Part shown: piece after piece, positions 24,801-38,000 of the stretch
Layout: each line of letters opens with the position of its first letter
How positions within the stretch are numbered: position 1 is the first letter of the stretch
Assembly (NCBI GenBank): GCA_009746045.1
Contig: RPFO01000127.1
Location: 958,050 to 1,022,049, forward strand
DNA from: Mesostigma viride
Taxonomy: Eukaryota; Streptophyta; Mesostigmatophyceae; Mesostigmatales; Mesostigmataceae
Direction: 5' to 3'
Length of the DNA: 64,000 nt
Notes under the pieces: model-generated
Databases searched by the model: none
What the model was told of the DNA's origin: nothing
Seen by the model: only the letters and a program-made list of their open reading frames with translations
Made by a program: the position numbers and the translations under genes

Positions 24801-27800
24801 CAAGAAGAGTGATGGCACAGGGTTGAGGAGTTCTCGTGCGTGGAACAAGAAGAGTGATGGCACAGGGTTGAGGAGTTCTCGTGCGTGGAACAAGAAGAGT
24901 GATGGCACAGGGTTGAGGAGTTCTCGTGCGTGGAACAAGAAGAGTGATGGCGCAGGGTTGAGGAGTTCTCGTGCGTGGAACAAGAAGAGTGATGGCACAT
25001 GGTTGAGGAGTTCTCGTGCGTGGAACAAGGAGAATGATGGCACAGGGTTGAGGAGTTCTCGTGCGTGGAACAAGAAGAGTGATGGCACAGGGTTGAGGAG
25101 TTCTCGTGCGTGGAACAAGAAGAATGATGGCACAGGGTTGAGGAGTTCTCGTGAGTGGAACAAGAAGAGTGATGGCACAGGGTTGAGGAGTTCTCGTGCG
25201 TGGAACAAGGAGAATGATGGCGCAGGGTTGAGGAGTTCTCGTGCGTGGAACAAGAAGAATGATGGCACAGGGTTGAGGAGTTCTCGTGCGTGGAACAAGA
25301 AGAGTGATGGCACAGGGTTGAGGAGTTCTCTGTGCGTGGAACAAGAAGAGTGATGGCGCAGGGTTGAGGAGTTCTCTGTGCGTGGAACAAGAAGAGTGAT
25401 GGCACAGGGTTGAGGAGTTCTCTGTGCGTGGAACAAGAAGAGTGATGGCGCAGGGTTGAGGAGTTCTCTGTGCGTGGAACAAGAAGAGTGATGGCACAGG
25501 GTTGAGGAGTTCTCGTGCGTGGAACAAGAAGAATGATGGCACAGGGTTGAGGAATTCTCGTGCGTGGAACAAGAAGAGTGATGGCACAGGGTTGAGGAGT
25601 TCTCTGTGCGTGGAACAAGAAGAGTGATGGCACAGGGTTGAGGAGTTCTCGTGTGTGGAACAAGAAGAGTGATGGCACAGGGTTGAGGAGTTCTCGTGCG
25701 TGGAACAAGGAGAGTGATGGCACAGGGTTGAGGAGTTCTCGTGCGTGGAACAAGAAGAGTGATGGCACAGGGTTGAGGAGTTCTCGTGCGTGGAACAAGA
25801 AGAGTGATGGCACAGGGTTGAGGAGTTCTCTGTGCGTGGAACAAGAAGAGTGATGGCGCAGGGTTGAGGAGTTCTCGTGCGTGGAACAAGAAGAATGATG
25901 GCACAGGGTTGAGGAGTTCTCGTGCGTGGAACAAGAAGAGGGATGGCACAGGGTTGAGGAGTTCTCGTGCGTGGAACAAGAAGAGTGATGGCACAGGGTT
26001 GAGGAGTTCTCTGTGCGTGGAACAAGAAGAATGATGGCACAGGGTTGAGGAGTTCTCGTGCGTGGAACAAGAAGAGGGATGGCACAGGGTTGAGGAGTTC
26101 TCTGTGCGCGGAACAAGAAGAATGATGGCACAGGGTTGAGGAATTCTCGTGCGTGGAACAAGAAGAGTGATGGCACAGGGTTGAGGAGTTCTCGTGCGTG
26201 GAACAAGAAGAGTGATGGCACAGGGTTGAGGAGTTCTCGTGAGTGGAACAAGGAGAGTGATGGCGCAGGGTTGAGGAGTTCTCGTGCGTGGAACAAGAAG
26301 AATGATGGCGCAGGGTTGAGGAGTTCTCGTGCGTGGAACAAGAAGAATGATGGCACAGGGTTGAGGAGTTCTCGTGCGTGGAACAAGAAGAGTGATGGCA
26401 CAGGGTTGAGGAGTTCTCGTGCGCGGAACAAGAAGAATGATGGCACAGGGTTGAGGAATTCTCGTGCGTGGAACAAGAAGAATGATGGCGCAGGGTTGAG
26501 GAGTTCTCTGTGCGTGGAACAAGAAGAGTGATGGCACAGGGTTGAGGAGTTCTCGTGCGTGGAACAAGAAGAGTGATGGCACAGGGTTGAGGAGTTCTCG
26601 TGCGTGGAACAAGAAGAGTGATGGCGCAGGGTTGAGGAGTTCTCGTGCGTGGAACAAGAAGAGTAATGGCGCAGGGTTGAGGAGTTCTCGTGCGTGGAAC
26701 AAGAAGAATGATGGCACAGGGTTGAGGAGTTCTCGTGCGTGGAACAAGAAGAATGATGGCGCAGGGTTGAGGAGTTCTCGTGAGTGGAACAAGGAGAGTG
26801 ATGGCGCAGGGTTGAGGAGTTCTCGTGCGTGGAACAAGAAGAATGATGGCGCAGGGTTGAGGAGTTCTCGTGCGTGGAACAAGAAGAATGATGGCACAGG
26901 GTTGAGGAGTTCTCGTGCGTGGAACAAGAAGAATGATGGCGCAGGGTTGAGGAGTTCTCGTGAGTGGAACAAGAAGAGTGATGGCACAGGGTTGAGGAGT
27001 TCTCGTGCGTGGAACAAGAAGAATGATGGCACAGGGTTGAGGAGTTCTCGTGCGTGGAACAAGAAGAATGATGGCGCAGGGTTGAGGAGTTCTCGTGAGC
27101 GGAACAAGAAGAATTGGGATGGCACAGGGTTGAGGAATTCTCGTGCGTGGAACAAGAAGAATGATGGCACAGGGTTGAGGAGTTCTCGTGAGTGGAACAA
27201 GAAGAATTGGGATGGCACAGGGTTGAGGAATTCTCGTGCGTGGAACAAGAAGAATGATGGCACAGGGTTGAGGAATTCTCGCGAGTGGAACAAGAAGAAT
27301 TGGGATGGCACAGGGTTGAGGAATTCTCGTGCGTGGAACAAGAAGAATGATGGCACAGGGTTGAGGAATTCTCGCGAGTGCGGGGTTGAAGACTTGTTCT
27401 ATGCTGTGGATGTCCACGTGCCAACTTGCCGGCAGAGGATCACGCCTGTGGGGAAGATAGCTTACCTCTTCTGACGATTTGCTTTCCTGCGTTCGAGAGT
27501 TGTTTTCGTGGCAAAGGTAGCGCTGCACTCCGTAAGTGTGTGTGGACCCTGGGTCCCAGAAAAGCTTTTCAGCTTGTCCTGGCACTTTTTAGCCAGTCCT
27601 GGAACTTTTCAGCTCTTCCTGGAAGCAAGCCCTCCTTCTGCAGCCAAAGACCAGGCAACGGGATCACTCTCCCTCAACACGGCGGTTTGCTTCTGCTTCC
27701 ATCCCCTGCTCGCATCCGCCTTTTTTTTTTCTTCCTGCCCCGCCTCGTCTTCTCCACCTTTTTTCCCTGCCTTCATCGTTCTCTACCCCAACCTGTGGAG

Positions 27801-30800
27801 GAAGCTTCTTGGCATGCCTCTCGTACCTGTGTGTGCATCCGCTTTCAACTCTTGCTCACAACCTCCTTTCTTGTCCGCCCTGCCCTCTTTCCGCCTTCTT
27901 CTCCCCCTCGTCTTTTCTTACCGCCACCACCCACAGCAAGCTCCGCCTCTCACATCTACGTCTACACCTGCTCTCCTTCTTGCTCGAACTACCCACCGGA
28001 AACACATTCTTGCTTGGAACCCTGTTCTTTCGCTCTTTTTGCCCCCCCCCCCCCCCCCTTAATTCTTGTCTCACACCACCCACCCGCAGGAAGCTCAGCC
28101 GGGCCTTGCGCAGCTGGGCTGGTGGTGGCGCCTTCACAGACGGGGCCCATGGGGTGGACAGCAACGGGGGGGAGATGGGTGCCCATGGGCACACCAGGGA
28201 GCATGCCAAAGGGGTGCACTTTTGGACCCGCAACATGGACAGGTACACGCGACATGGACATGAACGGTGTCGGCCATTCCATGGCCCTGCCAGTGGCAGG
28301 ATTCAAGCTTTGTAACAGTTGTGCCCGCCCCTTAAAAGCAGGGATTTTCTCTGGTGCTTTTGACCGGCTAATCTTGCCATTTGTCAATTTCTTTTGGTGA
28401 CAGTGGCCACCTTCTCATTATCACGCAGAAAGAACGGGTTGCCTCACCGAGCGGTGGCCAGCTTATATGCTGTCCATCCCCGTCTTCGTGTGCTCTACGT
28501 CATTCGGTCACGCTCGTCCATGGGTTCAAGTGCCCTGTCTTAACGCCTCTCTCATTGCTCTGTTTTTGTCATGTATCATCCGGTCCGTATGCCTCACTAT
28601 CTGCTCCCTTATGTGTGCCTCACAACTGCCTCACCATGCGGCCCTCTCCACACCAAACTGCTTGTGCCCCCAGAGCGCCTCTCCTGGTGCTGCTTACAAC
28701 GTGCCTGTATGCTTCTCTAAGTTCCTCTCATATGCTGCTATGCCTCACCATGTGCCTCGCTTTATGCCTACGGCCGCGCGAGGCATCCCTCTTGTAAATG
28801 CCGTGCTATGCAACCCTCTCCACCCCCTCCAGGGCGCTCCTCCTGGTGCTGCTCAAGTGGACCGAGGCGTATGGTCTCAAGTGTGATGTGGACTGGCCAC
28901 GCGCGTTGGCCCGTTTCGGCCCCTCGCTGGCCAAGGTCAGCCCCGTGAGCGCGCGCCGCCGCATCCGGCGCTTCTTCGAGTCAACGGAGTCGCGTGCGTT
29001 CCTGGAGCAGGCGCGCGCGATCATGGCGGGGAGGTTTCGCCGCGCGTTGCCGCAACGGCTTGCACTTGTCACCCAGCAGGCAGCGCCACCCCCGCAACCG
29101 CCACCGGCAGCACCGCCGCAACGCGGAGAACAAGGACAACAGCTGCCACTGGTGCTGACGCCGCCACCGCAGCCGCAGCAGCACCAAGGGCAGCAGGGGG
29201 GGCAGCCGCAACAAGAACAGCTGCTGCGACAACAAGAAGAACGGAAACTAGAGGATACTCTTCTGCCAGAGTCTGCAGCTTCTCCAAGCCCAGAGGGCAA
29301 GGAGGCGGCAGGAGTGATGGAGCGGGAGGGCGCGCAGGCGGGCGTGTGTGGGAAGGGAGCCAAGGGCATGGGCTGTGCCGCATCCGTGGGGGAGGGTGGT
29401 GCTGGACAAGGCGAGGGCCAAGCAGCCACCCTTGGTGGGCATGGTGCTCAAGGGCATGGTGCTAAAGGGCATGGTGCTAAGGGGCACGGTGCTAAAGGGC
29501 ATGGTGCTAAAGGGCATGGTGCTAAGGGGCATGGTGCTAAAGGGCATGGTGCTAAGGGGCACGGTGCTAAAGGGCATGGTGCTAAGGGGCACGGTGCTAA
29601 GGGGCATGGTGCTAAAGGGCATGGTGCTAAGGGGCATGGTGCTAAAGGGCATGGTGCTGATGGGCATGGCGCTAAAGGGGCCAGCCTTGGTGCTACCACA
29701 GAAGACAGCGAGCCACGTGCCAACATAGTCACACCGGCCTGTATGGTCGCCCTAGTCACACCGGCCAGTGTTGCTACTACCGGGGGGGACATAGCGGGGA
29801 AGGCACCGGCAGAAATGGCCTGGAAGGTGCAAGCGAAGGGCAAGGCAGCCGCTGCTACGGATATGGGGAGGGAGGGGAAGCCGAGGGAGGAGGACGACGA
29901 AGGGAGGGGAGGGGAGACGGGTGGCGGCGTCCATGGCCAAGGGGTTGCTGCGGTGGGGGGCAATGCGGCGGACCGCTTTCCTCGAGACGCCTCACTGGAT
30001 CCGGGTGGGGGTGGCGGGGCGCGTGGAGAGGCAGGTGGTGAGGCGTTGCATGTTGATGGGGATGCCATGGGAAATGCAGCGGGTGAAAGAAAAGGGAGCG
30101 AGGGAGCAGGGGCGTCCCATGGCCCTGTCGACCAGATGGGGACCGCCGTAGCCCCGGATTCGGAGGAGGGAAACCCAGAACGCCCTGTAGCAGAACACCC
30201 GACCACCCCTGTAGCAGATTGCCCGGGTGACAGCGCAGGGCAGACGGTGCGGGTGGCAGCAGAGCAGGAGACAACGGGGCATGGTGCAGGTATGGGCACC
30301 GCAGGGCATGGCGGTGCAGGGCATGGTTCAGGGGAGCAGCCAACGACTGCGGCGTCAGCGCAGTGGGAGGTGGACTGCAACGAGCTGCTGCACGTGCTTG
30401 ACCTGGTGGAGGCAGCCGTGGACGCCAAGTGGCGCGGGCTGCCGGCCAGCCTGGTGCACGCCCAGCGGGCTGACGAGGCCCCCGTGTGGGGGGATGACCC
30501 TGTCAGCTATTTCTGTCACCTGGGCCAAGCAGCACAGGAGGATGTGGAACCTGTAGAGGGCAAGGAGGGTGCCGTCTCGCAGCAGAAAAAGCGGCGGAAG
30601 AGGGCGGCCCCCGTGCAGGACGTGGGGGTGACGTTCTCCAGGCTGGCGGTGGCGGCGCGTTCAGCGGCATTCAGTGCGCGGATAGCGCACCGGGCGGCGC
30701 GGGACCTCGTGGAGAGCCTGAGGAAGCAGGTGGGCTGTTTTATTTTTGGGTGGGCTGTGCCTATTCCCTTGTGGTTAAGGGCTGTGCCTATGCTCTAGTG

Positions 30801-33800
30801 GTTTAGGGCTGTGCCTATGCTCTAGTGGTTAAGTACTTTAGATAGCATGCCATGTGTGTGTAGGCTGTGCTTGAACTAGTCTAGATGTCATGCTAAGTGG
30901 TTTTACATAGTTAGCTTGACGAAGGAAGTACAGGTTTGAAAAGACAGGTAGGCTGTCCCATAAGATCTTACCATGCATAGATCAAGCCATGTATATATCA
31001 AGTCATCGTAGTATATAGATGAAGTCATGCTACTATATAGATTAAGCCATAGTAGTATATGGATCAAGTCTCATATAGAGGATATCATTTATAGATCAAG
31101 TCATATATTGATCAAGTCATACATAGATCAAGTCATATATAGATCAAGTCATATATAGATCAAGTCATATATAGATCAAGGCATATATAGATCAAGTTAC
31201 ATGTTGATCAAGCCCTGTACAGATCAAGCCCTACGTAGATCCCGTCAAATACAAATCAAGCCAAATGTTGATCAAGCCGTGTATAGATCAAGCCACTATG
31301 ATACGTCCCGTCATTCGTACCTTTCTTGCGTAATAGAATTGGCTTATCATGCTTGTTTGCCCAGGGAGGTGGGGGGAAGGCACTTTCTGGTTTGGAAAGA
31401 CGCTTGAGTTACGTTCATCCCTGGAGGACATGGGCACCTGGTCCGGTCCGCATCGCTGTAAGGTGCCCACTTGCCACCACAAGGCTCAGAGGTCGCCATC
31501 TCAAGGCTCAGAGGTCGCCATGACATGGCTTTCACATCTCCATGCAGCCCACTTGTGAACAATGATGACACCCATTTTCCAGACACCCCTTTCCTCCGTA
31601 TGCCCTACGGTTGCGCCCATGTGCCAGACATCTGCTCCCCTGTGTCTCACGTACTTGACTTCATGCCCCACGCTCTGCGGTTGTTCTCTCCCCCCTCCTG
31701 TGCCCTCCTGCACATCGGGTCCCTCATTCTGCGCCCTCCTGCACATCGTATAACACGTTTTATGAATCCTGCGCCCTGCTTTGCAGGAAGAGGAGCAGAA
31801 AAGGGCCGCTGACCTGGCATTCATCTGCCGGCCGATTCCTGATCTCTACCCCAAGCTGCCACCTGTAAGTGCCGCCCCGCAGGTAGGCCCTGATCCAGGG
31901 TTGTTTTGCGGATTGCAGTATTTAAAGCCTTAGGAAGCCGTATTGAGCCACCCTTGAGGCTTTTTATATGGTGGCGTGTGCAAGCAAAATGCTGGTGTGG
32001 GCACAGAGGCTGTTTGAATCGGCATAATCATCAAGGAGACAACCGGATAATTACGGTTATCTAATTGATGGTATAGTAGTATATCCCGATGTATAGCGCT
32101 TGTTGTAGAAGTAATAATGTGTTAGCGTGTCACCCCTGCATTAATGCCAACCCTGCATGCACCCTTCCATTCGCCTGCCTAGCGATCCCTACTTGTACAT
32201 ACAGCCTCCTCGGGTTTACCCTGTACAACACAGTATAACAAAGCCGCTCTTGATTGACTCGACATGCGCGGACCTTCTGGCGCCTGCCTCTGTTTTCTGC
32301 CCCCTCGGCAGCAGGACATATTTCTGCCTCACCGACGGCCGACCGAGGTGGCTCAGCCGCTTATGCTGGTGCCGCAGGACAGGCCCACCTTCAAGGCGTA
32401 CGAGTATGGAGGGAGCGTGGGTGAACTGCCAGATCCCCGCCCTGTAAGCTCCAATGTTCCTTGTTTTCGCAGAAGTTTGTGGGGCGCATGTGGGAGCTGC
32501 TCGGGCCCTTTGGGTGGGTTGGTAGTCTGCTTTGTAGCAGTGTTTGATGTTTTCTGATGTTTGCACTTAATGGCTGCTTATTCGCACCTGTCACTGTTTT
32601 TGGCCTGAGATTCTCATGACCTTCTTGCCCACCATCAGGAAACTTCCGCTCATTGAATGCCGGCTGTTATCGGTCTCTCATTGTACCTATACAATGATAC
32701 TTTGTGGATGCTCTCATTTTTTCATGTATCATCTCGGCGTGAACTATTTGGCTTGTGAATTTCGCTGTCCAGGCGCTGCCTCATTACGGGGCATTTGTTC
32801 ATTTCAAGTATGATACTTTACTTCATAATACAAGTTTTTCTCTTTGCGTAGCAACTGTCCCTTCATCATTTCATCCTCCTTGGCGAAATCAAGAAAGAAA
32901 CATTTGATGCATAAGTGGAAGGGTTAGCATACCAACTAAAGAGACATGGTCGAGCCGTTGACAGTGTGGCCAAATGTGCTAGCTTCTATCGAATTAGCAG
33001 GAGCAGCTGTAGGTAATGGTGATGATTGATTAGTGCAGTAGCACAAAATCCTTTTCAAGCTAATAAATCATTTGGTTATGCTATTTAGGATTCGCTTTAA
33101 CCGAGGCAATCGCGTTATTTGCTCTTATGATTACATTCCTTATTTTATTCGTATTCTAATAAAAACATTCTGCCCTCCCCCCTTGTAGGGGGGGCAAAAT
33201 GATATTTAAAAAAGAGCGGGTTTGATCCTGGCTCGGAAAAAGCGCCGGTGATGGACTTAACACATGCAAGTCGAATGGTATATGTTTTTTACATCATGGC
33301 GAACGGGTGAGTAACACGTAAGAATCTGACAAACAGTTGGAGAAAGACAGAAATTTCGAACCTTCCCACCCACGTGGCCACCCCCATTCCGGCCCTACCT
33401 GCCCACGCCAACTACGTATCCCACCTTTCCCACCCTTCTAAGTCGCCAAACCTCTTACGCGTCCCCTCACGTATTCACCCTCCCATCAACTCATCCTCCC
33501 TAGCCACGTGCGCTCACAGTGCATGCACGCCGCCCATCCACACATGCACACAATCTTTTGTATCTTTCCGTCAGGGCCAGACCTGCCCCACCCCCCAGCC
33601 ACCCATGGTGCGACCGGCCCCAGGGACCCAGGCGGGCGGGACCCCCAGGCCGGCTCGTGCCGGCATCAACTGGGACGTGGCCAGCACGGGCAGGGAGCGG
33701 CTGATGCGCGTGCTCCCCTCGATGAGCTGGCACCGCATCCAAGCGAGCCCCCAGCTGCGGCTGTCCCTGGAATCGTTGCACGCGTTTGGCGTGATAATGG

Positions 33801-34986
33801 CGGTGATGCGAGCGCGCTCGCTGGTAGTCAGCGTGACCGGCGCTTCCTCCGCCTCTTCATCTCTGCCTCCGTCTCTAGCCATCCTCGGCCAGTCGCACGC
33901 AGACGCTTGCAAGGCCGCCAGCATCAGGTCGACCTTGACACCCGCCTCCGCGGTGTCCCATGTTGCGAATGCAGGGCCAGGCATGGGGATGGCAGTCGAC
34001 CCGTGCGTGGGTCAACGGGCCGCAGAACGGCCCCTCATGAGCACCCTCTCGGCCCGCCACGCGTCCATACCTGCCCAGGGGCCCACTCCGAATCACCGTA
34101 CGGAGGCACAACGTCACGAAAACGTGGCTGCCAGTCATGCCAAAGGGATTGCGGCCAATCATGATCATGGGGCTGCTGCCAGCCAAGGGCAAGGGGTCGC
34201 CCCGGTGCCTACAGGTACAGCGCGTGGCAGGCCACCGGGCGGGCCCATCGGCGCGGTGCTCGAGGCAGCGTTGTGTGTCTTGCCGGACGTCGCGGTGGAG
34301 GCCGCGATGAAGATGCAGCAGAGACGCGGCCACGTGGTGCGTGGGATATAGATGCATCATGTCCTGTGGCGTGTGAGATAGGGCGGTGTTTTCATTCGTT
34401 TTCAACTAGACTGCGTCACGTGAGCATCTGGTGTCCTGGTGCGTGTGCTAGGTTTGGTGCCGTGGTGCCGTGATGCCAGGATTATGGCACCGTGGCATTC
34501 GCCTGCTGCCTCAGTGCGGTTATCATTCATAGTTCCAGCAGAGTTGGTCTATGTTGGTATTGGGGGGGGGGGGGGGGGGATTTCCCCTTTCCCCCAGGTC
34601 CCTCCCTCACCCCCGACCTCACCCCCACCCATCCCCCACCGATCCCACACTCCCAGTCCCACAAGCGCGAGCACCCACGCTGCCCCGACTTGTTTCTTTT
34701 GACGGATACGCCGCTTGGACTTTCCTTATTCACTTGCCGATGCCCGGCACGACACGATGCAATGCACGAAGGTGGTAGGCATCTTATACGTGACTGGTTG
34801 AAGACGTTAATTTGTGCCCGCAGCACAAATGCAGTAGCAAGACGTGACACGCAAGATTCGAACAAGGTGGGCAGAAGAGCTCGGAGAAGGTAGGAGGCTG
34901 ACATAGCACATAGCATGGCTCACTGTTTATCTGCTCTGAGCTCCCTTCAGCGTGCACGCTCACACACGCACACACGCATGCACACG

Positions 34987-35017
<31 letters not shown>

Positions 35018-38000
35018 CGAAACACTCCAACCCTGGCATACTTCTCACTGGGCCGGTCCACTCAGATCTCCTGCTTCTGATCGCCCGCTAGCACCCCCCT
35101 GTGGCTCCTTTCTTGGCTCGCATCTACCCCTCCAGGATGCATACCTCCATGGTGCCCGGTCATCGGCCAAAGGGCTGGTCCTGTCTATGCTCGCATCCCT
35201 CTTTGGTCCTGTCTATGCTCGCATCCCTCTTTGGTCCTGTCTATGCTCGCATCCCTCTTTGGTCCTGTCTATGCTCGCATCCCTCTTTGGTCCTGTCTAT
35301 GCTCGCATCCCTCTTTGGTCCATGCTCGCATCTGCTGGTCCTTGTCCCCCCCAGCTGACCACCACAATGCCTTTGTCTGCCTGCATCCGACAACGCCTTT
35401 GTCCTTAATTCTGGCAGCTTGTGCGGCCCAGCACGCACACGCCCTACCGCCTTACCGACAAATTCCTCGCCCAGTGTGCACCGCTCTTCTACCCCGACGG
35501 GCTGTTCGAGGAGGCCGCCGACTGCTGGCGGACGCTACGACAGCTGCACAGGGTGTGTCTGCCGCAGTTGCTGGCCAGGCCAACAGGCCAGGCCGATGGG
35601 CGTGAAGGCTCTAGGGGGGATGGTGGACAGGTGGGGCCAGACAAGGGGGCAGACAAGGGGGCAGGAAAGGGGCCAGACAAGGGGGAGGGTCAAGCAAGTC
35701 CCGATGGTCTGCCGGCCAGTCGTGGACTTGACGGCATGCGATCAGGTGAGGCCCAACGGGGGGGCCGTGGAGGCGGCGATGGATGTGGGGAAAGTAGTCG
35801 CTGGTCGGCTGTGGATGAGAAGGCATCCTATGGCGGCGGAGTGGATGGCGGCGTGACGGGCGGCAGTGGGCTCTTCCGTCGGGTCCCACCCAGCACACGC
35901 GGGTGCGCGCTGGCATCCGTGGATCCTGGGCACGCTTTCCGCTTCTGGCTGTCGTCAACGCACAGTGGGGATGGGAATGGGGATGGGAATGGGAATGGGA
36001 GTGGGAGTGGGAGTGGGAGTGGGAGTGGGAGTGGGAGTGGTCCCTCTCACTCATACGGGCCCTCTTCTCGACACCACCCGCCAGCTGGCAAGCATGATCG
36101 CATCGACCCCATCCCGAGCGGCACGGTGGCCTGCTTGCTCACGCTGTGTGCGCTGGGGGAGGTGCGCCTGCGGCCGGTGGAGGCCGAACGGGTCGACGAG
36201 CTGCAAGGGGGAGCCCTGCTGGCGCATATGGTGGATTTAGTCACCTTGGCGCCACCCCAGCCAGGGGGGGGTGCTACGGATGCCCCGGCGAGGGGGGAGG
36301 GGGCAGATGTTGCGCAGGGTGGGGCAGGCAGCAGCCAGGGTGGTACTCCAGGAGCGGGGGGTGGCGAGGGGGGGGATGGCGAGGATGGGGCGGTGGGAAA
36401 GCCGAAGAAGAGACGGAGGAAGGTTGCTGCGGATGCGGCGTTGGTGGTTAGCTCCAGAAGGGGCACTCGTGGGGGGCCTACCGCTGGTGCAATGGCAGCT
36501 CATACGGCTAGCGCAGTAGAAGACCTTCTCATCCAACACGCTCAGAAGAACGCGGCTGGCATGGCCGCGGTCCCGACGAGTTTGCACACATGTGTCGGGG
36601 AGAGTGGTGGCGCCGATAACGAGGGTATAGAGAGTAAAGAAGCCAAGGAGCCCCATCTGTGGGAAGGTGTGTGCATGGATGACCGGCGCAGGCTGATGAT
36701 TCCGTGGCCCGTCACCGTGGACCTACGAGGGCTGGATGTGGGCCTGGGTGAGGGGGATAGGGGGGGGGGGGCTGGATGACGGGCTCACTGCTGGGTGAGG
36801 CGCCAAGTCAGGAGGAGCCAATTGCGGAGGCCGATGGTGGTGGTGAAGATGGGGAAGAGGCTTGTGGGATGGACTGGGCGGGGCAGGGTCCAGAAGTGTA
36901 CCGTCAGGTTTCTGGGGAAGGTGTTGCCACATCAACAGCGGCTGGTGACAGCGAAGCCAACGTCACTACCGGTCCGGTTCGGCATGGGGATGATGGAGAA
37001 GCCAACAGCAACGCTGAAGGCAGCAGCATCACGAATCTGTTTCATGATGGCGATGACGAGGATGGCGAGGGGGGTGTCCCGGGGGATGCGTCCGTATCCC
37101 GCCAGGGTGCTCTGCTCGAGCACAGTGCGGATGCGATGGAGCGGCTATGCTGTGGCATGCTAAGGGAAGGGGACGTGGCGGTGCAGGTGGCGACATTAGG
37201 GCGGCGGTGGGGCCCGTGGGATGTGGGTGCGGGCAAGCAAGGCTCCTGCGTAAGCCTCCTCAGTAATGAAGAGGAGGCAGGGCCGGGGCAGCAAGGGTTG
37301 GCAGGCATTGGGAAGCAGGTGGCTGGGAGTCCTGGGGTAGGCCAGGCTGGGCCGGGCCTGCATGGTGGGGCTGTCGCTAGTGGTGCCCTTGGGGGCGATC
37401 GCCCTAGAGGGGCGGGGGATACAGTCACGCGCATTCATGAAGCCACCGGAGAGGGTGCGTCGGAGCCAGCTGTGAGGATCTCAACGGGGGACACCGGGAC
37501 GCCACTGGTGGGAGCAGAGATCTCGTGGGAGCAAGAGGCGCTAGGGGATGTAGCTGGTGGGATTGGAGAGTCTGGGCCGCATGATGTTGTGACGGAAGGC
37601 AGGATCGGGTCAACGTCGTGCATGCACTGCCGGGTGGTGCGGGCGGTTCGTTGCATGCTGGACCGGTCGGGGGGGGAGGGCATGTCCCTGGGGGGCGTTT
37701 GCGCCGCTCTCCTGGAGCCTGGCGGTGCCAGAAGCAGAGGGTGCGGCAATGGACAGCACAGTGGTGACGGAGACGCTGCACCACCACCCGCTTCTCATCA
37801 TCGTCATAAAGACAACCATAGCGGAAATGCGACTGCGGCAGCACTGCGAACAGAGCCAGCGCGATCGAGGGAGCCACTCCCTCAACCATGTTCCACTTCC
37901 TCGGTCCAGAAGCCCGGACGCAGTGCAGTCCTGACTGCTGATTCTGATGGCCTCCCTGGTTCTGGCATACGCAGCGGTGGGGGGAATGCTGGCGTACGCA

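Larger units (their letters stand above)
32880..33360 (+). other. NUMT: mitochondrial DNA inserted in an intron
   Basis: AT-rich sequence contains the 3' part of atp9 followed about 50 bp later by the 5' end of a bacterial-type small-subunit rRNA. It lies wholly within the intron 32444-33574 of the TFIIIC gene. Both genes carry many substitutions and small indels, so this is an old transfer. The left border is uncertain: an AT-rich stretch from about 32815, with a possible gene end reading [10 protein letters not shown]-stop at 32883-32915, may also be mitochondrial. Confidence 0.88.

Noticed and set aside
6130-27385. CRISPR-like arrays
   Set aside because: Units are directly adjacent, with no unique spacers, and the context is eukaryotic with introns.
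19487-27585. Minus-strand frames above 2,500 codons and a 1,230-codon plus frame
   Set aside because: Products of the 45-bp satellite. Frames switch wherever a unit gains one base, which is not expected of a protein-coding gene.
33213-33350. Functional rRNA gene
   Set aside because: Only the first 140 bases are present and conserved positions are altered; adjacent to a broken atp9 inside an intron.
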